From: Trichoplax sp. H2
Lineage: Eukaryota > Placozoa > Uniplacotomia > Trichoplacea
Reading direction: 5' to 3'
Assembly (NCBI GenBank): GCA_003344405.1
Contig: NOWV01000053.1
Location: 388,922-452,921, forward strand
DNA: 64,000 nt
A model generated the notes under the pieces. It worked only from the letters and a program-made list of their open reading frames with translations, was not told the DNA's origin and made no database searches. The translations under genes and the position numbers were made by a program. Below, one piece after another: positions 11,140-24,700 of the stretch; position 1 is the stretch's first letter, and every line of letters starts with the position of its first letter.

Positions 11140-14100
11140 TCATCCAGTAGTAGGTAGTGACGGGAAAGCGATAGTTTTACTTAGCATAAAAGATAAATCA
11201 GGTAGTTTTGCAAGTATAGATTTTGCCTCATCACTTAAATTCTCATTACTCTCCGTACTACTATTGCGAACAAATGCGATAAAATGCGCAGCATTGCTTT
11301 GCTCTTTCTTTTCTTTGACCGGAGTTTGAAGAGGAGAAATACCTAAATTTAATAGATCTTTTTCGTAAAGACCTGAAGAATAAATAATAAAATAGTTAAT
11401 GATACACGAGTATAGCACCAGGTAATTTTAATTAAAACGAATAATGCAACTTTACCTTTATCACCTACGGAGTCTTCCATTGTCAGTGAAAATATATCCA
11501 TATATTTATTTTCTTTAGACTCTTCTGGAAAATTTCAATTCAGTCTGGAATTAGTACAACTTGGAGAATGCTCTTAATAATGCTATAAACATGCAGTACT
11601 GTCTAAAAAAGCAAGCATTATATCGTGATAGAACTGATATATTATATACCGCGTTTGGTATTAACACTCTCTGAGGAGCTTTCAGTGATATTAAGGAAGT
11701 CAAAAACTGTAGTCGACGGATCTACAAATCAGTAAGAAGAGCGATAATTACAAAAAGTAATTTATACAATATAATAATCTGTATTCGGTATTACTAATAC
11801 TGTAGTATTGACTCAATAATACGAGAATGCAGCTTCAGTTATACTGTATAAATAGCACATTAATATACATTATATGCTCATTTTTTTGTATGTGTACTTA
11901 CTAGACTTGATCATAGTGCTGGACGGCGTGGGTTTTCCAATCCCAGGCGACGACATTGCTCCTCCCTTACATTTTATAAATTATAATAAGATCTTCAATC
12001 ACGTACATTGTATCAAAAATAATGGCTTCTATTTCGTGAGCAAAAATATACGCTTTGAAGTGCAGTGATATCGTTCGCACAGATAGCGTACAATTATAAC
12101 ATCAAATAGCTACGAACCAGAAAGTCATCCAGCTCCCCAAAGGCATTACCAAAATTGTCTTGCATGCCAGCTTGTTTGTTTGGGTCCATCTTAATGGTCT
12201 ATAGTGTTACATCAGATATAATACAAATTATTATTATATGCACACTTCTTGGAATAGATATTCTACAGGAGTATTATTGTGGGGCATTGCAAATAATGTT
12301 TGGTTAGTCATAAGAGTCTGCATTAATAAAGTTATATTAACCTTGGAGGCATTTAAACTTGCCGCAGTCTTACCAAATTTTTCGAAAAAAGCAAGTAAGT
12401 TTGTTACAAAAATAGAAAATAGGCAATATAAAGTGCAATATTAATAAGAATACCAAGGCTTTTAGATCGACTCCGACAGAATTCAAAAGACTCTTTTGAT
12501 TGCAGGAATCCGTCCATACAAAAGTATAATCTTGCTCCGTTTCGATGATAGTTTTCCACATTTTGCTACGTTTAAACATTGTGTTAACATTGAGTTACCA
12601 TTTAAAGACAATCTGCCCCATTCATTATAACGGAACCAACACAGATGATTCTACAGTATATCTCCTATTAGCATATTGCCATAGCTATAAAAATATATTA
12701 AATATACTCTTACTTGCAGCGATTGCGATTATACAACTCTTTTTCTAATAATTGAAAATTTGAACCATTTACAATTTTATTATTTTTTGTTTGGAACGTT
12801 TGATTAACAGTCTCTTGGATAAGCGTAGAAGTGATATATGCAGGAGCCTATAATTAAGTGGAATAATGTAATGGGGTCATTCTTAGTACATTCAAGCTTC
12901 TTAAGTATATATTTTCATAACTAAAGATTATAAGCCATAAATTTAGAACGACATAATAATTTTTTTACCTTCATCGATAAATTACTATTAGAATGTTGGG
13001 GTAATTTCGGTATACCAGGAGCTTTTGCTGTTGAGACATTGCTAAAGTTGCTTTTGTGCAAGCTTTTGTCTTGAATATTCTTAGTACTACCGGGCGATTT
13101 AAATTCTCCAAATTCGCCAAAGTCGTCATCGTTAGGGTTGACTTTTGGTTTTTCATCCAATGTGTAATTTTGTGGCGTTTCAAAGTCACCAAAGTCGTCA
13201 TCTTTAGGCAAGACTTTTGGTTTTTCATCCAATGTGTAATTTTGTGGCGTTTCAAAGTCACCAAAGTCATCATCTGCAGATAAGGTGTTTGGCTTTTCAT
13301 TAATAGTGTTGTTATTTTGTGGAGTTTCAAAATCACCAAAATCGTCATCGTCATTAGTATGTCCCGCTGATGAAGAATTATCTTCAACAGTGGTAGTCGA
13401 AGGGTGTAAAGATTTAAAGTCCCCAAAGCCGTCTTCGCCAAAATCATTTGTTGCTGGTATATTAGCACTTTTTGCTGATTCTAAGTTATCAACTTTATTG
13501 CTATTATTTTGTTGCACCGACTTGAAATTTCTAAAATTGGCATAATCATCGGCATTCTTCGATGTAGCTATTTCAGTAGTATTTTGTTCTGTCGAACTAA
13601 AACCTTCAAAGTTAGCAAAGTCATCAGTATTACTTGGCGTATCGGCTACAGCCGTATTTTGTTGCGTCAACTTGGAATCTCCAAAATTAGCAGAATCATC
13701 AGTATTACTTGATGTATCAACTGCAGTGGTATTTTGCTGCGGTGACTTGAAATCTCCAAAATTAGCAAAGTCATCGGTATTACTTGAGGTAGTAGTTACA
13801 GTAACGTTTTGTTCCATCGACTTGAAATCTCCAAAGTTAGCAAAGTCGTCAGTATTACTTGATACAGTAGTGTTTCGTTCCGTTGACTTCAAATTTCCAA
13901 AGCTAGCAAAGTCATCAGTATTATTTAATGTAGTAGTTACAGCAGTGTTTTGGTCTGTCGACTTTAAATCACCAAAATTAGCAAAGTCATCCGTATCATT
14001 TGATGTAGTAGTTAGAGGAGTGTTTTGGTCTGTCGACTTGAAATCTCCAAAGTGAGTAAAATCATCAGCATTACTTGACGCAGTAGTTACAGTCGTGTTT

Positions 14101-15716
14101 TGTTCCATCGATTTAAAATCTCCAAAATGACCAGAATTATGGTCAGTTTTATCTATCAAAGCTAATTCTGATTTTTTAGAAAGAGTTGGTTGCTGTACTA
14201 AATTAAAGTCACCGAAGTGATCAACACTATCTTCAGCTTGTTTTTCAGTAGCATTTGATTCCTTGGACTCCAATGGAATTACACCAGCTTTCAATTTATT
14301 TGACTGATCTAGATTCTTGTTGGTATTTAATTGATTGATAGAATTTTGTGAATCAAGTGTGGAATTATCCGGGATGCGATTTTCGGTAAGAGTGTTCTCG
14401 TTATCTTGCCTATCCAATCTAGGATGAAATAAATCATCTTCATCGCCGTGTCTTTCAGTGACTGCTTGCTGAGTAAAATTAGCTTGAAATCCACTGTTAG
14501 TCGAAGCAGTATCAGTAGCATTGACATTGATCTTCTTTGTCTTTTCTTCAACAGTCGCATTACTCTTCTGATCTGAGTCCAGGTTGACAGTCTTCAAGCT
14601 AGCACCATCATTAGTACCAGATTCAGAGCTTGCAAAAGGATAATTCAAGGTTTCAGTTGCAGCATTGGTATCGATGACGCTATCATTGATTTGGCCAATG
14701 GTGTCTGTATTTTCTTTGCTTTGTGTCATGATATTACTTTGCTCTTGCACCGATGGAAAAAGATTTGACGGCTTATAATTAGGAGATGCAAATGCTGTAT
14801 CAGGATAATCACTTTCAAAATCAGTTAACGTAGTAGGCCCAATATCCAGTGAATCTTGCCTATCCGTCAAATCATCTAATGGCGGTGGTGTACGTATATA
14901 TGGTGGGGAGTCACTTTTACTTTCTGCCACTTTAGTATCCTCTTTAGCCGTTGTTGGTGAAGACAGCATTGAAAACTGGTCAAAGTTACTATTGTTATCC
15001 TTTTGCGTTTCAGGTTTCGAGCTACTGGGAAAAGTAGCTCCCCACTGCAAATCTTCATCATCCTCTCTCTCATAATCATTTGCTTTGCTACTAGTGGAAG
15101 GATTGCTGAAATCAGCTGCGAACCAATTACTTTCGCTTTGGTTGGTGGTATCGTTGGAGAATGATGCGAAAGCAGTAAAACCATCGCCATCAGTATTACT
15201 CTCTGTCGAGAATGGAGGAGCATTGATTTGCTGCTTACTATCATCGTTGGAGAACGATGGAAAAGCCACAAAATCATCGCCAGCAGTAGTATTACTGTCA
15301 GGCAAGGATGGAGGAAGATGTGTTTCACTCTTGACATCTTTGTTCTCCACATTGTGGGTATTGGATTTTGCTCCTTTCTCCGTTCGATTCTCTTGATCGG
15401 ATCGCAACTCAGTTTGATCGGTATGGCTGTTGACATCTCTCTCACCTTGAGGCTTTTGAAAATCAAACTGGGCTCCACTTAATACACTAGGAAAGGCAAA
15501 ATCATCCTCATCACCGTATTCATTGGTAGTCAGAGGTGGAGGGCCATCGAAATCAGGTGGTGATGATGACAGCATATCCATAGCTGGTGGTGGACACTGT
15601 GACGCCTGTTTGACACCGATTGGATTGGTGGTGGAACTCTTGGTCTCAGTATGGAAACCACTTTGAAAAGAATCAAATTCATCATCATTTTCGTCCATAT
15701 TATCAATCATATCCAT
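11140..15716 (-). CDS. AFTPH: Aftiphilin, clathrin/AP-1 accessory protein
   Basis: Seven exons: 12969-15716, 12714-12847, 12454-12565, 12150-12198, 11902-11958, 11456-11524, 11140-11372. They are phase-consistent and predict about 1133 residues. The first exon encodes 916 residues of acidic, low-complexity sequence opening MDMIDNMDENDDEFDSFQSG. It has many DDFANFGDFKS-type and DDDFGDFETPQ repeats at roughly residues 490-860; acidic Phe motifs of this class bind clathrin-adaptor ear domains. The exon at 12454-12565 carries a WKTIIETEQ...FVWTDS segment followed by LLNSVGVDL, matching the aftiphilin clathrin-binding-box domain. The last exon ends LSDEAKSILAKLPDLSFML, like the conserved C-terminus of the family. 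The protein is expected to act in clathrin-dependent trafficking at the trans-Golgi and endosomes. The joins at 12150-12198 and 11902-11958 fit in phase but are weakly conserved; an alternative acceptor lies a few bases upstream of 11958. Confidence 0.9.
13120..14150 (-). repeat. Coding tandem repeats in aftiphilin exon 1
   Basis: About ten copies of a roughly 90-nt unit encode variants of DDFANFGDFKS...QNT, followed by three shorter, nearly identical units encoding DDDFGDFETPQ (13145-13340). Neighbouring units such as 13145-13200 and 13210-13265 are almost identical at DNA level, pointing to recent expansion. Confidence 0.85.
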
Positions 15717-16079
15717 AAGAAATGGAAGAGCAAGTAATACAAATCAAGGATGATGTAGTATCCTTTAATCTATGATTCAACGGTTGATTGAATTACGTCA
15801 AATGGGGGTAAATATCGACTGCTTTTCCACAACACCAATGCACTACTACATAAAATAGACAGTATAGAGGTCAAGCAATCACAGTAGTTACACCAACTTA
15901 TGGCAGTCATTGGATGACAAATACAAGTACAAATATCAAATAAATAGTATCGATAGGAACAGCTAGTTATTGATGATGATTACAAAGTGATTCAATATTA
16001 CCTTGTTTTAATATTCATACAGTAATAACGAAATAAATCTTCCTTAATCGCTTAGGCCTCCATAACTTCGTCAATCGAC
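15717..16079. other. Aftiphilin 5' flank
   Basis: Presumed promoter and 5' UTR region upstream of the minus-strand start. No TATA box or other element was recognised. Confidence 0.4.
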
Positions 16080-16515
16080 GAAGGTTGCGTCGCAGTCACA
16101 GTCTGGTGCCACTCCACCTGTACTGTCCACCTCATACTGTACGACTAGCATGTCTCGTGACCGCCAATTTTCTCTTACTTCTACACTATGCTGGGCAGTC
16201 GTAACTGGTCGCGGCTTCAAGCAAGTCTCTAGGGTATTTGCGCATGGTAAACTGAGTGACTGTACTCTTTACTACTGCACCGTTGTACTCATGCGCAAGG
16301 AAACCAAGAAAGAAGTACAGTGTACAGTGTACAGTACAGTATACTGCACACTGTACTGTATCAATCATGAAAAAGATTTGGATAGTCTGGAACGGCTCGG
16401 TCCGGTCTGGTTCGGCTCGTTCGTGCTGAAACCGTACAGTACTGCTCACTGTACACTGTACACTGTACAGTACAATGTATAGTACAGTGTACAATACCAC
16501 AGTCAGTCTGTCCTG
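16080..16515. repeat. GC-richer palindromic GTACAGT element (copy 2)
   Basis: Dense overlapping GTACAGT/ACTGTAC words occupy 16314-16360 and 16433-16497 on either side of a GC-rich core with CGGTCTGGTTCGG-like sequence. Both flanks can fold back on each other, and two opposite-strand open frames result from the palindromy. It resembles the other GTACAGT patches in the window and is probably a small non-autonomous repeat; no coding content is supported. Confidence 0.55.
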
Positions 16516-16587
16516 TAATCCGTGAGTTATTTACCGTAGAATTAATGAATCAACAGTAGTAAATTTCCCCTTCAAGTCATTTGAAGT

Positions 16588-17286
16588 TGTATATATTGTA
16601 CATAAAGCAATACATTATAAGAAAATGGACAGCTACATTATCTTACTATATATGCTTCCTCTCTGTTTATGGATTCACACTTATAACGCAATACAATTCG
16701 ATTAATCAATATGAACGGGTACATATTGTACATAAGAAAATCGACAGCTACATTATCTTACTATATATGCTTCCTCTCTGTTTATGGATTCACACTTATA
16801 ACGCAATACAATTCGATTAATCAATATGAACGGGTACATATTGTACATAAGAAAATGGACAGCTACATTATCTTACTATATATGCTTCCTCTCTATTTAT
16901 GGATTCACACTTATAACGCAATACAATTCGATTAATCAATATGAACGGGTACATATTGTACATAAGAAAATGGACAGCTACATTATCTTACTATATATGC
17001 TTCCTCTCTGTTTATGGATTCACACTTATAACGCAATACAATTCGATTAATCAATATGAACGGGTACATATTGTACATAAGAAAATCGACAGCTACATTA
17101 TCTTACTATATATGCTTCCTCTCTGTTTATGGATTCACACTTATAACGCAATACAATTCGATTAATCAATATGAACGGGTACATATTGTACATAAGAAAA
17201 TCGACAGCTACATTATCTTACTATATATGCTTCCTCTCTATTTATGGATTCACACTTATAACGCAATACAATTCGATTAATCAATA
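16588..17286. repeat. 115-bp tandem repeat, about six copies
   Basis: The word GACAGCTACATT recurs at 16628, 16743, 16858, 16973, 17088 and 17203, an exact 115-base period. Units differ at few positions (ATCGAC or ATGGAC; CTGTTTA or CTATTTA). Each unit carries an overlapping 74-codon open frame, but the period is not a multiple of three, so these are not one long protein. The first unit is slightly diverged at its left end. Confidence 0.95.
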
Positions 17287-18781
17287 ATCAACTACAGTTA
17301 ATCCATGTTAACTGTGGATACGAGTTGCATGCAAATACATTGTATGAATGCAAGCCACAATCCAACAATTACAAAATATTGCGTAGTATTGCACTCATAG
17401 AATAATAGAAGGATTACTCTACTGCTTTCCACTAAAATTTCCCTTACTACCCTCAACTGAATTTATCTTAAATTTGCCTTGTTCTCTCTTATTATACGAC
17501 CGAGTGAACCTTGTCAAAAATAGCATTAAGAAAAGTACTGAAATTGAAGAATTTGATACATATTGGTTACGCATTTCTGTCTTTGCTCGATTCTATGAGT
17601 AACCATCAATTAATCAAGAACCACGCTGACGGACTTACAAATTTTCCATAAGTAGTTCAAGATAACTGAAGCCTGATATAAGGTTCCATGAATTTTGCTC
17701 CAATGTTCACCCTATGGACTGCTAAAATGAACTCATTTCTAATATCTAGTACTGTCTGCAAACTCGCTCAAATTTGGAGATGAGATTGTGATTGGATTCG
17801 TGCTGAACGTACAGTATTAGTTGCTATTGTACCAGTACAATAAATACAATACATTATCGATTTACTATAAGGAATGAGTGCATAGTCTACTTGATACATC
17901 AGTAAACAAAAGTCGAGTAATGCAGTATCAGTCACTTTGTAGGTGGTTTTGAAGTAATTACTCTGTTAAGCGAAAAAGAGTGCCAAGCTGAATCCGAGTA
18001 GAATAAATATTTATTTATGTGCTAAGCTGAATCCGAGTAGAATAAATATTTATTTATTTCCGGTGTAAATCATCAATTGTAAGGAGATATTACTGTTAAT
18101 AATTAGCAATGAATTGGATTGTCAGTTCAAACTGGAAAAATAAGCAATCAGTCATCTATCAGCACAAACATTTCATATACATTCTCATAATCCAGCTTCT
18201 GATCTGCATTCTATGTTTCTAATGTAAATCATAATATTTTATCTAAGCTGTTCTCAACCAACTGACTTGATAATAAAACTATGCTTATTATCACAGTATA
18301 CGTGAGTTTACCTAGTCAATTCGAACCTTGATGGAATACGAAATACTGGAATAAAAAATCTAGCTATGGTTATTAGTAAACAGATAATTTACAGCTAATT
18401 TCATTAGAATTAGCGATTCGTCAAATTAGGAATTAAATCAATATTTTATTATCAAATTTTGAATAGATAAACTAATTTCCTGTTCTGAGTTCATCATTTT
18501 TCTTTGACGATGGCACAATGCATTACAGTACGATCCAAATTCTAAAATTTGTTTTAATAATAACTTTGTACGATATAAGTACAGTATAGTGTTTCCGATA
18601 TTTCATATCGATCTCGTCAATCACAAATAAATACATATCATCTACTATCAACTGTAAAATGTATAAATCTTATAGTCTCTTATAGTCTTGGTGATGGATT
18701 GACACAGGTACAGTAGTAAACTGTGCTCATATATTTCGGGCTTGTTAGTCTTTAGTCATAATCTGAATTAAAACATCACCC
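17287..18781. other. Spacer 3' of RAB3GAP2
   Basis: AT-rich and without recognised genes. It contains a perfect direct duplication of a 34-base segment (AAGCTGAATCCGAGTAG...) at 17985 and 18024, offset by 39 bases. Confidence 0.6.
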
Positions 18782-21700
18782 CTACAATAAGTAGGTAATG
18801 GCTTCTATAACATTAGTTGCGGTAATAAAATCTTCGCTATCTTTCGATAATATCTTAGCGGCAAACTGTAAGATTGTTAAGGTGCTTCGAAGAGGCAGGT
18901 GACAAACTGCACAAGAATCAGATTCCTATAACAGAAGGACGCCTTTAGATCAATGTAATGCATTTACTAGTTTTATGATCTAATTTCAATTTCCTAGCTT
19001 AACCTGTGACTTTATCCAGTTGTATACATGAGGTGGTAAGTTTGACCAGCTGGCAACATTTTCCTTGACTTTATTGTCTGCAAAGAGGACTGCAGCAAGT
19101 CTCTGGCCAGCTACAGTTAGCAATTTTTGTCCAAGCACAGATTCATCTTCTACAGAGGATGCAGCCTACAGTACAGTGATGACGAAATATTTAATTTCAT
19201 AACGTAACCTTACCAATGACGATCTAGCTAGTTATTTACCTTTGCAATTATCTTAGATAAAAGTAAAACTTACTTCTTGTGCCATGGCATCGTATCCACG
19301 TAAGAATAATTCGCAAACAATTTTTCTTTCTATATCATCCTTATCAATTCCATTAAAAGTACGACATAGAAACCGGAGCATTTCAAAGCGCTTAAATGCT
19401 ACACCTGCAGCTGTTTCTTTGCAAGCCTCTGATACATTTTCTTCAGTTATTGACGGGAGACTATCTGTGATAGCACTTGCCACGGACAAGCCAAACTATT
19501 AATGTTAGATGATTAACAATCAGGGATACACTAATAACGACCAAATGGTAAAAATATCAGCCGACCTTAGTTCGAGCATTGATAAAGGATGCGTCATCTG
19601 TAACGTTGGGTATTTGCGTATTTTTGCTTAGTTCTTGAAAAAGGATTTCTTTACTCTGTATAAGCATACAACATATTGTTATAATAATACGTTATAGATC
19701 CATTCACAGAAAATAATCCGAGTCATGTGCATGCAAATAAACGCATACTATCGAGTACCTTGGTATCAAATAGAGTCGTCGGCTTTATTGACCTCATTCT
19801 TAAGGTCATAATCAGATATAAAACGGAACAAATTTGCCGATGCAACTGTATCATAAAATTGTTACCAGAGTTTTCCGCTAGGATGTCATCAATTAAAGTT
19901 TCTGGACCACTGTAACAGGAAATGTAAACGCTTATCTTTAACATCTTAAGAAATAGTACTTTGTGTGCGGTTTTATAGCTACGAATTCCTATACCTAATT
20001 TCATTCCACAGTTCGTCAACAGTGTTCGAAATAGGAATCATTTCTGCATCTGTGATCTACATTTGCAATAAAACAGAATACGATCCTTAAGTTCAGTCTA
20101 TAGCTTTCGACAATGAACTTACTGTAATCTTAACATACCTTCGATATAGTAGCTAGTAACAGTGTAGATTGTAATAAAAACTCTTCGAGGGAGTTCTCGC
20201 TCATGCCTGAGATCTATATGTAATTCGAGTTATAGACAATTTAACGGAAATTACCATTATGCATCTTCTATAATGAAAGAACTTATTCTTAATATGCCAT
20301 ATCATCCTTACCTTGCGACATAGTCGATCTTTCGGAGCTTTGCCAACCTATATAAAGAATGAATCAGAAAACTGACAGTTACTAGATTGGTAAACTTTAT
20401 TTTATATGGTGATACTGTTAATAACAAGGAGATTTTATTCGTTAGTTCACCTTATCCATAAGTCCCAAGATATCACGAATGCCTTTTTCGAAGTAGTCTC
20501 TCCATATTTTAATGCAAAGTCCTATGATAAAGTCTAGTTAGCTATGTAATACCCGATGAACAATCAATTTACAATATCTAGTATACCAGTAACACAGCAC
20601 TATTAAGTAATGATTTAACAATTTGCTACAGCTTTACCGCTTTTTAGAACAGTGTCGCTCATAACTGTTGCTATGTTAACAGCCGACTTTAAATTATTAA
20701 TCTCCTAACAGGAATTGTTGAATAGAAAATAAATATTTTCAAAATTAGGTTTATTCACATAAGGCTAAGCTTATGAGTCTATATTTAATTCTCATAGCTC
20801 AGTAAATATTCCATTACACAACACAATTGAGCTACCTCTTTATTTTCTTTCCATAATGTAGCACAACGTATAGAGCAATAAGACGATAACTTGCTAGTTT
20901 CAAGGAGCTCAGGAAGCATATTTTGTAGTCTCCTCACTTCTGTAAATATAATTATTAAGAGTTTATTAGATATCAACTATAAATAAATTTTACTTATAAA
21001 TTATAATTATCAAAACAAATCTCCAGGCGTTAAATTATCAGGAAACCTTTCATCCAAGAATCATCACCATCATCAACGTCAATATCAATCCTTTCCTTTG
21101 AAATTAATGATAATAACTTGCATATATTCTGACAGTTGTCAACTAAGTATTCGGATATAAGTTTAGGGAAAAAAGCCTTTCCAGAGGATAACGCCATTTT
21201 TAGGCTAATATTTAGCAGCGCAGGGGGCATCTGCTCATCGGTCGTATTTTTCGCACCATCATTATGCTTCATAGAAAATGAAAAGCTTGCAAATTCAGAA
21301 ATAGCTATTAAATCAAGTAATCGTTGATAGGATAATGTCCACTGGACTGTTTCTTTAGACAATTCTATCCATTCATTCGATTCTGGTTCCTCCTTGATAG
21401 ACTCCATGACTTCGCCTTCGTGGGACTAATAAAAAAATACGACTTTTCAGAGCGCAAAGATTTTTCGTAATTTAACGTACATACTTGTTTACCTGTAAAA
21501 CTTTTATAACTGCTTGCAGTATCAAAGACAGCACTGCAGCTTCACCGAGTGCGACAGAATTATAGATGATATTATGAAAATATTCCCACCATAATACTGA
21601 GAAATCAGCTATTGTACAATGCTGTGTAGTCAGACGTTTTAATCCTACGACAACAATCAACCAGTAGGATTGAGATTTAATACTATACTCGTACAGTTGA

Positions 21701-24700
21701 TTTAGAAAAAAAATCAGAATACCTTCGCTAGAAATAATGCCTAAAGTTAACAAGTATAGTCTCCGAACGACAGGTTTTATATCATCGTACCGTTCCAAGT
21801 GGCCGATGTCTAACCAATATAAATACAAGACAGCCTATAAAAGAAATTATAGTCTTAAAAACAAGCTCACTATGGTTATTTATAGGACCTTAATTAAGAC
21901 CAATAAGACTAACCAAAAATTGTAAAAGGTTTGTGTCCAGCGACTTTAAAAGTATGATAATATCGGATACTGAGGTCATTCCCGATAGAACGTCCTTAAT
22001 TAATAATACATAAAATGTTAATATTTATCGCCTAGTAAATCATATAGTTTTGATTATCTTCTACGAAAGAAGTTGTCATAGTAAAACTTACTGAAAACAT
22101 GAAGCCTCCTATAAGCGAACAGTATTTAAAACAGTATCGTCAGTATTGTTAGACAAAAATATTGTCAAAAGAATATATATTAATCTTACCTAATGCCAAC
22201 TTTTCATCTTCACTTAAATTGCCAGATAACATGATACCATTAAATATCTGGTGCTTCGATGACTTCTGATCGACGTTAAGAAAATGTAGATCGAAGCTAT
22301 TTAGCCACTGAATAGCAGAAAAATTTTGATTAAAACCCTTGGATTGTCCTAATATTCTCCTTGTGCATTCGTGGTATCGATTAAGTGATAGAAGCAACTT
22401 ATCGAATTCTTCGGTATCTATGTCAATAGCTGATTCAATAGTATCCGCTGATGCTGTTTTATCTCCAGAATAGTCACATTTACTTTTAATAAGAGCATCA
22501 TAGACATCTAATAGTTGCTGTTGTATGCAGCAAGTAAGGTGAATTAGGCTGGCTTCCTTGGTATCTTCTATGTAAAATGCATTAAGCATTATTATATAGA
22601 TGAACAATATCAAGCGCGATCAAGATCACTAATTACTTACTACCAAAAGTTTTCAGTTTAAGTTCTTCCGTTATATACAATAAAGTATGCAGCTTTACTT
22701 TAGAGCAATTTAAAACCGAAGACATTGCCTGTGCAGTAGTAAAAAATATGCCAAAATTAATTTTAATTAAGATAGTTGTACAGGATGCGTAATATTGTAT
22801 GTACTGTCTGAACACGTGATAAAGTATTTACCTGCTGGAAAGATGTAGGTAAAACGAAAGAATCGAAAATCTTGGTAAGTCTGCTTCTCAAATCAGGTTC
22901 AGCACTTTCATCATCTAAAAATATACATTGTCAATGAAAAATTGTCCCAAGAGAGCCAGATGATATTAATTTTCAGGTAATAACGTAATCTACTATATTT
23001 CTGCTAAATCATCTACTCAATGGGAATACTGACAATACCAAGAAAATCTATCTTTCTGGGTGATAGTGAAGAAAAATTGTATTTTACCTTCAGTTTCTAT
23101 CAGATTATCTAGTAGGCAAGACAATTCATTCAGTGTGGTTTTATCTCGTAGTACGGCCCCTTCCTTTCCGCTAAAAGTAACTATACTTCAGTACTATATT
23201 TACAGAAAGATGCTATTCTATGGATATATTAATTTTTTTTTATGCAGACATTTGCTACCAAGACGCACATTTATACTATTACAGGAATAACCCATGGCAG
23301 ATAAAGGTAGATGATAATCAGATATGTACTAATTGATATTACATTTACCTTAAAGAGCAATAAAAAGGAATTGATATCGATTTTAATGTACCATCAGGCT
23401 GCAATATTAGACAGCAACATAAATTCCAACCTCTTGGATTCAATACATCACTTTGAACAGCGAATCGAACACCCAATGTATCATGTCCAGTATAAAGGAG
23501 CCTGAAGAAAAAATAAGGAAGTGCTGGTATTAATAATATGGTACCTTGTCAGCGTAAAGTTTAAAATTTTTACAATCTTTCATACTACGAACCTGCAATT
23601 CTTCCCAATATTGAAGACAGCCACACGAGGTCCATTCTGCATTAGCCAAATCTATAATAGATTAATTTTCATTATCAGATCAATGTTAAACTACTTTAGA
23701 GAGAATTTAATTGTAGCTATTACCTCGAGAATACCTCTACGAGCTGCGTAGATGACGAGGAAAAGTCCTCTCCTGCTAGATTGATTTCCAGTGTGATTGC
23801 TGTGTTGCTCAAAGACCTGAATCCACCCACACTGAGCATCGCGATAGCCTACAAATAAAGCAGATTGAACCGTAAATGATGCTGAATCAATCACAAAAGC
23901 GACTCCTAATAATACCTCTTTATTGGAGTTAATAAGTACTTTAGATATATTATTACAATACCAAATACCTTTCCACATACGAATTGCCATACCAGTTTCA
24001 GTATCAATAAGTAATACGCGTGCAAGATTATCAACCGTCACTGCTAATGCTGAATTTGGAGCTGGAATTATTTTATCAACTACGCGTTTATCATCTGGCA
24101 ATCCATATCTGAAGAATAAAAATGAAGCAGTATTAGCAATGCAGTATGATTCTATCTTAAATCGGAAAAAAAATGTAACGAATCATAACTGGTAATTATT
24201 TCGTGATAGCTCATAGGGTTACTAGATATAGTATTAGTACAGTACTTTAGTTTTAGTAAAGGTCGTTGAATGCTAGTAACCAATAAATGATAACTTTCAG
24301 TAACCTTAGATCCAAAGGGCTACCACTTTCGATATTTGGCTTCTGAACTTTTGGCTGCGCATCCGCCGTACTTTGACCAAAACCTAGCCATCCGCTATAT
24401 GAATGGATCATATTCACCAGTTAATCGAAATTATATAAATGAGTAAAGCTGTCAGTGTCAATTTCTTTTGAACTGCAGTACTGTTATTTACCTTGCAGCC
24501 GATAAAACGGCATCTTTAAGCTTCGTAGCAACTGCAGATACAACGACGGATGCGAAAGAAGGAATTTTATCCTAATTTGATAATTATTATAGTAATTTAT
24601 AGCTAACAACAGAGTCATCCTAAACGAAGATATCAATATATAAATTCAACATACATCAGCTGCGTTATACAATCCCACAACAGGATCACCACCAGCAGAT

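Noticed and set aside
13056-14055. Several plus-strand open frames antisense to aftiphilin
   Set aside because: Shadows of the repetitive coding sequence on the minus strand.
16186-16500. Opposite-strand open frames of about 104-110 codons
   Set aside because: They arise from the GTACAGT palindromic arrays, which keep both strands open.
16581-17280. Five overlapping 74-79 codon frames
   Set aside because: Products of the 115-bp tandem repeat; the period is not a multiple of three, so they are not one protein.
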